Origin: Lacticaseibacillus suibinensis
GTDB taxonomy: Bacteria > Bacillota > Bacilli > Lactobacillales > Lactobacillaceae
Assembly (NCBI RefSeq): GCF_003946175.1
Contig: NZ_RHOK01000017.1
Location: 1 to 56,542 of the forward strand
Direction of reading: 5' to 3'
Length of the DNA: 56,542 nt
How positions within the stretch are numbered: the first letter of the stretch is position 1; every line of letters starts with the position of its first letter. The notes beneath the pieces are model-generated. The model was not told where the DNA came from. It made no database searches and worked only from the letters and a program-made list of their open reading frames with translations. The position numbers and the translations under genes were made by a program. This document shows positions 1-7,601 of this stretch, piece after piece.

Positions 1-90
1 ATTCAAGCAGTCCAATCCGCACTGAACCATCGTCCCAGACGTATTCTGAACTATCTTCGCCCATGCGATTACTACCGATGCATGGCGTAA
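1..90 (+). CDS. IS30-family transposase, C-terminal fragment (runs off the window)
   Basis: An open frame enters from base 1 and ends at TAA 88-90. It encodes a 29-residue tail ending LRPCDYYRCMA, closely similar to the tail of the complete transposase at 640-1662 (LRPCDYYPNMA). The shared ALNHRPRR signature is typical of IS30-family C-termini. It differs at several residues from the internal copy, so it belongs to a related but different element. Only the end of the gene is present. Confidence 0.85.
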   Translation: MQAVQSALNHRPRRILNYLRPCDYYRCMA

Positions 91-149
91 CAGCCTAGAC
101 CACTATCAAGAATTCGTTATCATCGTTGCACTTGACTTGAAAATTGAGG
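1..149. repeat. Contig-terminal inverted repeat, left copy (IS30 3' end)
   Basis: Bases 2-149 are the reverse complement of 56395-56542 with one visible mismatch (cagCctagac here, cagActagac there). The repeat covers the last codons of an IS30-family transposase and the element's right end, including the motif CGTTGCACTTGACTTG. The two copies point their transposase 3' ends into the window. The simplest reading is that assembly stopped in two copies of the same IS; a composite transposon is possible but cannot be shown. Confidence 0.9.
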
Positions 150-535
150 TAAAAGTCTTCAGCACTAAATGTTGTTTGTAAATCAAATTCCATTGCCAGT
201 TCATCCAGTGAGGCTTCAACCACATTTCCAATGACCGTTAATTTTTGCTTGTTTTTGAGCTCTTCCACGACTCCATAACTTGCTAAGAATTGGAGCACAC
301 TCTCCATCACATTGAAGTTAATTCCAGTATCAACCTGGAAGGCTGCTTCATATTCTTTGAAATATTCCGAGTCCAAAGCCTCATCACGAATATCAAAATC
401 TCCAAACTTATAACGTGCTTGAGTAATCTGTGTTCCAATCATGTCCGCATGTGTTGTCGGCAATAAATCAACAATTCCATTATCCTGGATACTGACAGTA
501 ACCCAATTCTGAGCCCCAGATTTAACTTCCCCGGT
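95..535 (-). pseudogene. Internal fragment of an unknown gene trapped between two IS elements
   Basis: A minus-strand frame is open from about 535 down to a stop at 95. The upstream end is cut by the IS30 element beginning at 535, and the last ~18 codons (149-95) read into the end of the left IS30, so the native start and stop are both missing. The stretch from about 150 to 535 encodes a hydrophilic, acidic segment (for example FGDFDIRDEALDSEYFKEYE) with no domain I recognise. It is clearly more AT-rich than the rest of the window, which points to horizontal origin. A TTG at 463-461 is not a convincing start because the frame continues upstream without a stop. Function unknown. Confidence 0.55.
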
Positions 536-1714
536 TTAAACTTCAAGTGCAACGCCTAAACCGCTAGACCGGTTTGTACAAAAAGGCCAGGAAGACCTAT
601 TCTTGTTAGCGACTAGACAGACAAGAAAGAGGAATCTTCATGACCCACTCTCAGACTACCACCGTCCGCTCATACCAACAACTGTGTTCCGCCGAAAGAG
701 GCGCTATTGAAGCCTTGCACAGGCAGGGCTTGTCTTGCCGCGCTATTGCTCTTGTACTTCGCCGCAACCCTAGTACGATCAGCCGTGAGCTACGGCGAGG
801 CGCGGTTGATCACATGAGCTCGAATCGTAGGATTCATTCCGCATACTTCGCTAATGCTGCCCAGGCTCGTCATGAACGAGCTCGGCTCAACAGCCGCTCA
901 CACGGGTTGCTTCACAGCTGCGATTACTTCTTCGACGATCTCATCAAAGCCCTGCACCAGCGCCCTCGTGTACACAGTCTCGACAGCTTCGTGCATACCT
1001 TCAAGATGATGTATCCGCATTTGAAATGTCCTTCAACGCCGACCATCTATCGCTATATTGACCAAGGACTGCTACCCATCACCAATGTCGACTTACCAAT
1101 GAAGCTGCGTCGAAGAGTGAAGCATCCTGGTAAGCGCCATGCTCGCATGAATAAGCGCAAGCTTGGAGACTCGATAGAGGTGCGACCTGAGGTCGTCGAC
1201 AAGCGTTCTGGCGCTGGTCATTGGGAAGGCGATCTAGTCAAGGGCAAGCGTGTGCGGAGCGAACCAGCTTTGATGACTCTTACCGAACGTTACTCCAGAA
1301 CTGAGATCATCGTGAAGATACCGAACTATCGGGCGGAGACTTGCCGGGCAGCGCTTCAAGACACTATCGATGACTATGGTGCCAAGGAGTTCGAGACGAT
1401 CACATTCGACAATGGCTCCGAGTTTGCTGCGCTGAGCCAAGTCACCGGCACCAAGATCTTCTTCGCTCATCCGTACTCACCCTGGGAGCGTGGGTCTAAC
1501 GAGAATGCCAATGGTCTATTGCGTGAGTACTTCCCTAAGGGCAGATCCCTCAAGACTGTTACTGCTGATCAGGTTCAGGCAGTGCAGTCCGCCCTCAACC
1601 ATCGGCCACGGCGCAGCCTGGGCTGGCTTCGGCCCTGTGACTATTATCCCAACATGGCTTAAAGCTATACCACTAACAAGGATTGGTTAGCGAGTGTTGC
1701 GCTTGAGTTGACAA
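535..1714 (+). mobile_element. Complete IS30-family insertion sequence
   Basis: The ends carry imperfect inverted repeats: the left end (TTTAAACTTCAAGTGCAACG) and the complement of the right end (TTGTCAACTCAAGCGCAACA) match at 13 of 20 positions. CCGG stands on both sides (531-534 and 1715-1718). Joining the flanks recreates the palindrome TTCCCCGGGGAA, in keeping with the preference of IS30 elements for palindromic targets, although 4 bp is longer than the usual 2-3 bp duplication. The single gene at 640-1662 is intact, so the element may be active. On its right it truncates an MFS gene; on its left lies unrelated AT-rich DNA. Confidence 0.8.
640..1662 (+). CDS. IS30-family transposase
   Basis: The 340-residue DDE transposase matches the usual length of the family. 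The N-terminus carries the IS30 helix-turn-helix, with the signature region around residues 30-52 (LSCRAIALVLRRNPSTISRELRRG). The catalytic core shows D198 in GHWEGDLV, D257 in ITFDNGSEF and E288 in RGSNENANGLLREYF. The tail ends in HRPRRSLGWLRPCDYYPNMA. The ATG at 640 follows the ribosome binding site AGAGGAA. It is a cut-and-paste/circularising enzyme acting on its own inverted repeats. No frameshift or stop is visible, so it appears functional. It is related to, but not identical with, the transposase fragments at both window ends. Confidence 0.93.
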   Translation: MTHSQTTTVRSYQQLCSAERGAIEALHRQGLSCRAIALVLRRNPSTISRELRRGAVDHMSSNRRIHSAYFANAAQARHERARLNSRSHGLLHSCDYFFDDLIKALHQRPRVHSLDSFVHTFKMMYPHLKCPSTPTIYRYIDQGLLPITNVDLPMKLRRRVKHPGKRHARMNKRKLGDSIEVRPEVVDKRSGAGHWEGDLVKGKRVRSEPALMTLTERYSRTEIIVKIPNYRAETCRAALQDTIDDYGAKEFETITFDNGSEFAALSQVTGTKIFFAHPYSPWERGSNENANGLLREYFPKGRSLKTVTADQVQAVQSALNHRPRRSLGWLRPCDYYPNMA

Positions 1715-2195
1715 CCGGGGAACCGTGCTGGGCTAGTAGTCCGCCTAGGCCAGGTCCGAGAATGAGGCCGCCGGAGAAAGCCGCGGACAGCCAGCCGATC
1801 ACTTTGGCCCGGTGCTTGAGATCTGTCACATCTGCCGCCAAAGCCTGCGCGGTGGGGACAAACACCCCGGCGGATAAGCCGCCGATGATGCGAGACAAAT
1901 CAAGCATATAAAGATGATTGGTCAAAGCGAATAACACTTCGGACACGGCGAACAACGCGAGCCCCCCCAATAGCAACGGTTTGCGGCCAATGCGGTCCGA
2001 CAGGCGGCCAATCAACGGCGAAGCGATGAACTGCATCAAGGCATAGAGCGACGACATGATGCCCATATCAGTGGCAGTAAAATGCAGCTCATTTTTGATG
2101 AAAGGCATCACTGGGAAAATCAGGCTCATGCCAAGACAGATCAAAAATTCGCTGAAAATCAAAATGGTGATGGTGCGTTTGGTGCGGTTTGACAT
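1715..2195 (-). pseudogene. MFS drug-type efflux transporter, N-terminal part only (truncated by IS30)
   Basis: The frame starts at ATG 2195 behind the ribosome binding site AAAGGGG. It encodes about 160 residues covering roughly the first five membrane segments of a DHA1-type major facilitator. The loop 2-3 signature is present (GRLSDRIGRKPLL, about residues 62-74). The motif C-like helix in the fifth segment (GGLILGPGLGGLL) marks it as an antiporter of the NorA/Blt/TetA(P) type. Family members are about 390 residues. Here the reading frame meets the IS30 end at 1714 and continues into element sequence to a stop at 1665. The rest of the gene is not on the other side of the element, so a deletion accompanied or followed the insertion. 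It is presumably non-functional. Confidence 0.85.
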
Positions 2196-2400
2196 GGGTT
2201 AACCCCTTTCTTCGCTTGACGATTCACCACTTGGAAGCCAGGCGATAGCGCGCGGTGATTTTGAAAACAGTTTAATGGGCATTGTAGCACATTTGTTCCC
2301 GAGAAAAACGAGCGTTCAATGAGAGGCCAAAACTCCTGCGAGGTGGGCGAGTCGTGCATGTTAAACTATCACTATACGGTTAAAAAGGGGGGCCACTGTC

Positions 2401-4185
2401 ATGGCCGATAAAACCAACTTCAACTGGCGCACGGCGCCGCGGTCGATTGCCAAGCTAATGGCCTGGCTGCCATATTTTGCCCAGTTTCAACAAGCAGATT
2501 ACCAAGCTGCAGTGGCAAATCAGGAGCCAAGTACCATGGCCAAAATCCCAGTGCTCTATCCGGTGCGGCGGGCGATTCGCTATGCCATCGAAAGCGATGC
2601 CGATGATCCGGACCCGCTGACGCAACTGACGTTAGCTGATTTTGTGGCTGGCCAGCAACCTGCGAGTGATTTCAGTGACAAGGAATCCAAAGTCCGCCAA
2701 ATCGTCACCACTGCTGAACAATATGGCTTGATGGACGCTAAAACCGCGCGCCTCACGCCGGTGGGACAGCGCGCAGTGGCCGGCCAGTTAAGCGGTGAGG
2801 ACTTTTTGGTTCAGCTGCTCAAAATGTACGTGATGGTCGATGAGCACCATGGTGTTTTCCCGTTGCGGACAGTGCTGCAGCTGATGGCACATTTTGGCGC
2901 ACTGAGTCGCAACGAGCTCACCTTTGTGTTCGGCACGTTGGACGATGCCGCGGTGCCAACGACCATTGAAGCAGTGCGGGCCTTCCGCACGGCCTATGCC
3001 AAGCTGCCGAGTCGCAATGACAACCGCGCTGTTGAGGCTTTGGCGATCAAGACCTGGCACCAGTTCTTTCCCGCCACCCCTGACCGCAAGATCATTTCAA
3101 TTCAGCATGACTACACCGATGCCTTGCGGCGGGCGTTGGAATTCACCGAGCTCTTTTACTCGCACGGCCGCGGCACCGCGATGAAGTTGCGGGTCTCGGC
3201 GCTGAATCAGCCGAAGCTGCAGCAACTGGTGAACGATTTTACCTTTGTGCTGCCACCGCAGCAGTCGGTTAATGGCCACCTGGTTCAAAAAAGTGCCCGT
3301 GAGACGCTGGCTTGGTTTGGGGCCGTGGGCAATTTGTCACTGCCATGGGATCAGCCAGATGCGCGGGTGCAGTTGGTCGAGGACAAGCTGGACCATGCGG
3401 CGCGGTTATTCGCTACTTTGCCTGACGCGCCTTATGCACCGGCGCAAGTAGCGGGGATCAAGGCCAATTTGGCCAAGGCGTCGATTCAACAGCTGAAAGA
3501 CCTTGAGTCGGCGCTGGATCAGGCCGTGCTGGCGCAAACGGAACTGCTGTATGTCCAAAAAGAAGCACAGACGCCGGCCGCCCGGCAAGAAATTCTTGAG
3601 CGGTTTGAGACGATTTTAAATGATAAAGACCAGGCGGCGTTGTGGCTGGAAGTCAATACCTGGCGGGCGTTTGTCGCGCTGAGCGGTCAGGACAAGGAAG
3701 TGATTCATCATTTCCAGATGAATCCCGATTTGACCCCGAAGTCCTTTGCACCAGGCACCGGCAACACGCCAGATATGGAAGTGCATCTGGCCAGCAGCAT
3801 TTTGGTGCCGGAAGTCTCGCTGATGGCTGGCACGGTGCAATGGGAACACGAGGCCTCATCGGTGATTGACCATGTGATCAAAATCAGCCAGGCCAGTCCA
3901 AAGCCGACGCTGGGCGTGTTTATCAGCGCACGCATCAATCAGCGCACTTTGTGGCAGCTGTTTTTGCTGAATCACGATTCTTGGTTGGGCCAACCGGTGC
4001 CAGTGGTGCCTCTGACCATCAAACAGTTCAGCGCAATGATGCAGGTCGCCTATGCGACGGACGCGACTGCGCAGGAAGTGGCCACGTTGCTAGAGCAGAT
4101 CAGTGCCGCGGCGCGCCAGCTGACCACTTACATTCAGTGGCCGAATGCGATTGAAAGTGCCTTGGACGCCTGGGCCCGCCGGTGA
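2401..4185 (+). CDS. Type IIS restriction/nicking endonuclease, Nt.BspD6I/AlwI-like
   Basis: The 594-residue protein resembles the large subunit of the heterodimeric type IIS enzyme BspD6I (604 residues, site-specific nickase) and AlwI/PleI-type nucleases. The N-terminal 270 residues look like the winged-helix recognition part (FNWRTAPRSIAKL at 7-19; ARLTPVGQRAV near 120). The C-terminal part carries a PD-(D/E)XK-type site: PD at 457-458, EVSL at 471-474, Q480, E484 and H491. The spacing D-13-E-13-E-7-H equals that recalled for Nt.BspD6I (D456, E469, E482, H489). Start is ATG 2401 after GGGGGG. The next gene, 79 bp downstream, is an adenine methylase, completing a restriction-modification pair. 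No gene for a ~186-residue small subunit is seen, so the enzyme may nick, or may dimerise like PleI/MlyI. Confidence 0.72.
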   Translation: MADKTNFNWRTAPRSIAKLMAWLPYFAQFQQADYQAAVANQEPSTMAKIPVLYPVRRAIRYAIESDADDPDPLTQLTLADFVAGQQPASDFSDKESKVRQIVTTAEQYGLMDAKTARLTPVGQRAVAGQLSGEDFLVQLLKMYVMVDEHHGVFPLRTVLQLMAHFGALSRNELTFVFGTLDDAAVPTTIEAVRAFRTAYAKLPSRNDNRAVEALAIKTWHQFFPATPDRKIISIQHDYTDALRRALEFTELFYSHGRGTAMKLRVSALNQPKLQQLVNDFTFVLPPQQSVNGHLVQKSARETLAWFGAVGNLSLPWDQPDARVQLVEDKLDHAARLFATLPDAPYAPAQVAGIKANLAKASIQQLKDLESALDQAVLAQTELLYVQKEAQTPAARQEILERFETILNDKDQAALWLEVNTWRAFVALSGQDKEVIHHFQMNPDLTPKSFAPGTGNTPDMEVHLASSILVPEVSLMAGTVQWEHEASSVIDHVIKISQASPKPTLGVFISARINQRTLWQLFLLNHDSWLGQPVPVVPLTIKQFSAMMQVAYATDATAQEVATLLEQISAAARQLTTYIQWPNAIESALDAWARR

Positions 4186-4264
4186 GCGTTGTATCACCGG
4201 TGGTCATTGGGTACACTAGAGACACTGAGTAGAAAAATTTGGTTGCGATGAAAGAGTAGAGAAG

Positions 4265-5434
4265 ATGCTGACGCCTTTATTGAAATATCCCGGCGGTAAA
4301 ACCAAGGAGCTGCCGCACATTTTGCCGGCTTTGCCGGCGCAAATTCGTCATTATTATGAACCCTTCGTGGGCGGCGGCGCGGTGTACTTTGCCGTGGGCA
4401 GCCGCCGTGCTTCAACCATCGACGGGTACTACATCAATGATCGCTCTGATGAGCTGATGCGGCTGTATCGCGCCGTGGCCACCGGGGATGAAAGCTTCTT
4501 TGCAGCGGTCGCGCGCATTGATGCGGCTTGGGTTGGGGCGGAAGCTTATGTCGAGCACGGGAAGCCGGAATTGCTGGCCTTTTTTGCGGCACAGGTGAAA
4601 GCCACAGAACAGACGCGGCCGCAGACTCAGGCCTGGGTCAAGGCCCATCAAGCCGCGATGGCGGCCGCCTTTGCCCCGGCGTTTGAAGAGGGACAGGGCT
4701 TCTTTGCCGATTTGCCGGTGGCGATGGCGCGCAAGGTGAACTTCCTGCGCAAGCAAGCGGCAGGTGGTGTCACCATTTCGCAGGCTGATTTTGAACAAAT
4801 CATTTTGACCACCTTTAAATCCTCGCTGTATGTGTACTACCGCGACTTGTTTAATCGCATCCCTGAGCTGGCCTTCACGCCTGGGGAGCAAGCAGCGCTG
4901 TATTTGTTCATTCGCCAGTACGCGTACTCCTCAATGTTCCGCTATTCCAAAACCGGAAAGTTCAACGTCCCATACGGTGGCATGACTTACAACCACAACA
5001 CGTTGGCCAGTCGGGTGGCGGATTATCACAACCCGGAATTAACGGCCCTGTTGGCGCGCACCACCATAGGAAATCAGGACTTTGCCGCATTTATGGCCGC
5101 GCATCCTCCGGTGGCAGGCGATTTCCTGTTTCTCGATCCGCCTTATGATACTGATTTTTCCACTTATGCCAATAACGAGTTTGGCCAATCCGACCAAGGC
5201 CGACTGGCGCAGTACTTAATTCACGAGACCGTCGCTAATTGGATGCTCGTGATCAAGCACACACCGCTGATTGCCGCTTTGTATGAAGCCGGCACCGCCA
5301 CTGCCAACGGTCAGCAGGTGTTTCTGCATGCTTTCGATAAATCCTACTTAGTTAACTTCAAGAACCGCAACGCCAAAGACGTTGAGCATCTGGTGATTAC
5401 CAATTATCAGCTGCCTGAACAAGACCTACTTTAG
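4265..5434 (+). CDS. D12-class (Dam/DpnIIA-like) adenine-N6 DNA methyltransferase
   Basis: The 389-residue protein is an alpha-class adenine methylase that transfers a methyl group from SAM to adenine N6. Motif X (KYPGGKTK, residues 7-14) opens the protein. The SAM-binding motif I is PFVGGGAVYF (about 31-40). The catalytic motif IV is DPPY at 291-294 (FLFLDPPYDTDFSTY). Between them is the target-recognition region, which also carries YYRDLFNR and YAYSSMFRYSKTGKFNVPYGG. It is longer than Dam (~280 residues) because of an insertion around residues 60-150. It probably protects the site recognised by the upstream endonuclease; GGATC- or GAGTC-type sites would fit the family but cannot be deduced here. 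A strong terminator follows at 5451. Confidence 0.85.
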   Translation: MLTPLLKYPGGKTKELPHILPALPAQIRHYYEPFVGGGAVYFAVGSRRASTIDGYYINDRSDELMRLYRAVATGDESFFAAVARIDAAWVGAEAYVEHGKPELLAFFAAQVKATEQTRPQTQAWVKAHQAAMAAAFAPAFEEGQGFFADLPVAMARKVNFLRKQAAGGVTISQADFEQIILTTFKSSLYVYYRDLFNRIPELAFTPGEQAALYLFIRQYAYSSMFRYSKTGKFNVPYGGMTYNHNTLASRVADYHNPELTALLARTTIGNQDFAAFMAAHPPVAGDFLFLDPPYDTDFSTYANNEFGQSDQGRLAQYLIHETVANWMLVIKHTPLIAALYEAGTATANGQQVFLHAFDKSYLVNFKNRNAKDVEHLVITNYQLPEQDLL

Positions 5435-5450
5435 CGTCAGGCGCCCATGC

Positions 5451-5487
5451 GTCGTCACCGAGACTCAGCCTCGGTGGCGACCTTTTT
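5451..5487 (+). terminator. Rho-independent terminator of the restriction-modification unit
   Basis: GTCGTCACCGAG and CTCGGTGGCGAC pair over 12 positions (one G-U pair) around the loop ACTCAG, followed by CTTTTTG. It begins 16 bp after the methylase stop. Confidence 0.9.
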
Positions 5488-5594
5488 GAATTAGGGCAAG
5501 GAAACACGTTCTTTTAAGCACGTGATGAAATGACCTGTTTGTGTGTCGCATACACTCTGCGTACAGTATCGCATAAGCTGCCATAGATAGTGCC

Positions 5595-5935
5595 ATGAAG
5601 GATGCCACAAGTCTTCCATATGGTAGAACCTCTGTCTACAATCTTAAATTACCACATCATCTGAGGAACTAAATACCACAAGAGGTTACAGCCAAGTGAA
5701 TTCTATTTGAGACTGCTGAGGAATACGGATTAAGCATCGACAGAATGGAATTCGGTGAGGACGATTGTATGCCCCTATTGATTGGCGCCCCGTCAAGCCT
5801 GCAGTGACTAATATTCTGCGCTGGCAGAAAGGAATTTCACCGCGCCGCCGATTCGCGCAAGATTCGGCACAACAAAATAGTTGTTCGTGAATTGGGGAAT
5901 GTCCCATATGACCGCGTAATTGTTATGTGGTAGGC
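5595..5935 (+). pseudogene. tnpA: tnpA (Y1 HUH transposase), multiply broken remnant
   Basis: Reading across frames recovers the family sequence. ATG 5595 starts MKDATSLPYGRTSVYNL, and after a shift YHII-GTKYHKRL appears (TGA in place of the conserved W). Further on come AEEYGLSIDRMEFGEDDC, LLIGAP, and then NILRWQKGISPRR. The metal-binding HUH segment (normally HVHLL) reads CMPLL, so the catalytic histidines are gone. At least two frameshifts and internal stops are present. It is clearly the relic of the single-strand transposase that once partnered tnpB. Confidence 0.75.
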
Positions 5936-6007
5936 ATGAAAGGGCGGTTCAGCTAATAGCGACAAAATCAATACATTGATGGCCAACGTTGAAGGTGGTG
6001 AAGCTTA

Positions 6008-7147
6008 GTGACAATGAAGATGTTTAAACTCCGCATCTATCCGAACATCACTCAACGGCTTCAATTTGAGCGTAACTTTGGTATGGGTCGGTTCGTTTGG
6101 AATGAATTGCTCAATATGCAGACCAAACGTCACGAAAATGGAGGTAAGTACGTTAATGAATTTGGCATGAACTATTTACTCAAGCCCCTCAAATAAGAAT
6201 ATCCATGGCTAAAGGAAGCTGACGCAACTAGTCTTTTGGGTGTTAGTCACAATCTGCATCTAGCCTTCCAAAAGCTGTTCAAAGAACACGCCGGTTACCC
6301 GAAGTTCAAGTCCAAGCGCTTTACGCGCCCCGCTTATCGGTCAAATGCCGTTAACGGCAATATTGCCCTGTTAGATGAAACCCATATTCGGTTACCCAAG
6401 GTCGGCATAATCAAATTCCGGGCCGGGCAATTACCCACTGGTAAGATTAAGACCGCAACGGTGGTTCGGAGTAGCACGGGTGAATATGACGTGTTGGTGG
6501 TCGCAGAGGTTGAAATTGCCTCTTGGCATCAAACTAAGGCGTTGGCAGGCATTGATATGGGCGTAGCCGACCTTGCAATCACAAGTGATGGTAAGAGGTA
6601 CGCGACTAAACGTTTCGACAAGGCGTTAGCCAAGAAAAAGCACTATTGGGAAAAACGTTTTGCCCGTCGGCGCCATCAAGCGGAAAAGGAAATCGCTTGG
6701 GACAAAGATCTCAAAGTTGTTGCCCCACGGCGGTTGAGTGATTTCAAAAATTACCTGAAGGCTAAGGTGATGGTGGCAAAGTACAGCGAAAAAGTCGTCA
6801 ACCAGCGCCGAGACTACTTGCAGAAGATAAGCACTGAACTTGTGTCTAAGTATGACGTGATTAAGCTGGAAGATCTGAAAACCAAGGGTCTTCTGCGTCA
6901 TCATCACTTAGCGCGGGCAATCGCTAATCAATCTTGGCGTGAACTGCGGCTAATGCTGGCATACAAGGCGGCCTGGTACGGCAAACAAGTCGTCGCAGTG
7001 TCACCATACAAGACATCGCAAAGATGCTCAGTATGTGGATATGACGATGGTAAACACGAACTGACTATCCGTGAGTGGACTTGCCCACGATGCCATACTC
7101 ACCATGACCGCGACATTAACGCGGCTATAAATATTCTAGCAGCTTAG
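6008..7147 (+). pseudogene. tnpB: tnpB (RuvC-type RNA-guided nuclease) with one nonsense codon
   Basis: The frame begins at GTG 6008 (or ATG 6014) and would give about 379 residues, normal for TnpB, but TAA at 6194-6196 interrupts it after LLKPLK. The frame continues unchanged with EYPWLKEADA, so a single C-to-T change (CAA to TAA) explains the stop. Downstream everything conserved is present: RuvC-I GIDMGVAD (near 6557), RuvC-II IKLEDLKTKGL (near 6868), a zinc ribbon (CSVCGYD and CPRC) and the RuvC-III aspartate in HHDRDINAA. A restart at TTG 6236 would lack the N-terminal domain. TnpB is an omegaRNA-guided DNA nuclease that cuts beside a TAM. Here it is probably silent unless the stop is read through. 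Confidence 0.85.
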
Positions 7148-7290
7148 AAAAAAGCAAACAGGCTCGTTAGAGTCTCTGGCACGGGACGTGCCTTGGTCAA
7201 TAGTCGTAACCTCTGCGCAGAAAGCTCAGCGCTGGATGTGTAAGTCAGCGGTGTTCCCAGAAGCTCGGTCATTTATGGCCGAGCAGTTCA
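7100..7290 (+). ncRNA. Candidate omegaRNA (reRNA) overlapping the tnpB 3' end and the IS right end
   Basis: In this family the guide RNA scaffold spans the tnpB 3' end and the right end, and the guide is the flanking DNA. Here 143 bp of GC-rich, non-coding, foldable sequence separates the tnpB stop (7147) from the terminal hairpin (7263-7284) and GTTCA (7286-7290). If expressed, its guide would begin at 7291 inside the permease remnant. The placement follows the family pattern; transcript ends are not visible from sequence. Confidence 0.5.
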
Positions 7291-7538
7291 CGAAGCAGGG
7301 TCATTCGGTGGATGAGTTGGTTTACCATGCGCGGTGGTTTCCTCTGGGGCCAATCGTGGCCGCAGTGATGGGGCTAGTGATTGTGTTCGGGCAGGATTTG
7401 CAGGCGGTAACGTCTGGGCAGTGGTATCGCTTGGCGATTAGCTACATGTCGCTGCCGGTGTTCTTGGGGATGTTTGCCTACTACAAAATTAGGTATCGCA
7501 CGCATGTGATTCCGCTTGATCAAATCAAATTGAAGTGA
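7291..7538 (+). pseudogene. Amino-acid permease (APC family), C-terminal remnant
   Basis: From the IS right end the frame reads FTKQGHSVDELVYHARWFPLGPI, two hydrophobic segments, and then YKIRYRTHVIPLDQIKLK. This is the usual C-terminus of LysP/GabP/YfnA-type permeases (GH..ELPY.A.WFP.GPI ... VIPL). Only about 82 residues of the normal ~450-490 remain, and the rest of the gene is not in the window. It has no plausible start of its own. It is the host side of the IS200/IS605 junction. Confidence 0.8.
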
Positions 7539-7564
7539 AGCCCGTTCATTGAATAATGAATCAA

Positions 7565-7600
7565 AAACACCGCTCCTCACGCTGAGGGGCGGTGTCTTGC
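7565..7600. terminator. Bidirectional terminator between the permease remnant and prtM
   Basis: ACACCGCTCCTCA pairs with TGAGGGGCGGTGT (one mismatch) around a CGC loop. AAAAA precedes it and CTT follows, so it can serve both converging units; the minus-strand reading ends in a T-run. Confidence 0.85.
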
Positions 7601-7601
7601 A

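Larger units (their letters stand above)
5500..7290 (+). mobile_element. Decayed IS200/IS605-family element
   Basis: The element contains a degenerate tnpA, a near-intact tnpB and a recognisable right end. The right end has the hairpin GCTCGG (7263-7268) / CCGAGC (7279-7284) followed by GTTCA, the usual form for this family in lactobacilli. A candidate left-end hairpin is CACGT/ACGTG near 5505-5525, so the left boundary is approximate. On the right, the coding frame of an amino-acid permease resumes at about 7291. The permease's 5' part is not found left of the element, where the methylase terminator lies. The element therefore sits at a deletion or rearrangement junction. Transposition by its own TnpA is no longer possible. 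Confidence 0.78.

Noticed and set aside
2924-3451. Several plus- and minus-strand frames inside the endonuclease gene.
   Set aside because: They lack ribosome binding sites and overlap a long frame with a conserved active-site pattern.
5686-5907. A 73-codon minus-strand frame in the IS200/IS605 region.
   Set aside because: It is antisense to the recognisable tnpA relic and has no start signals.
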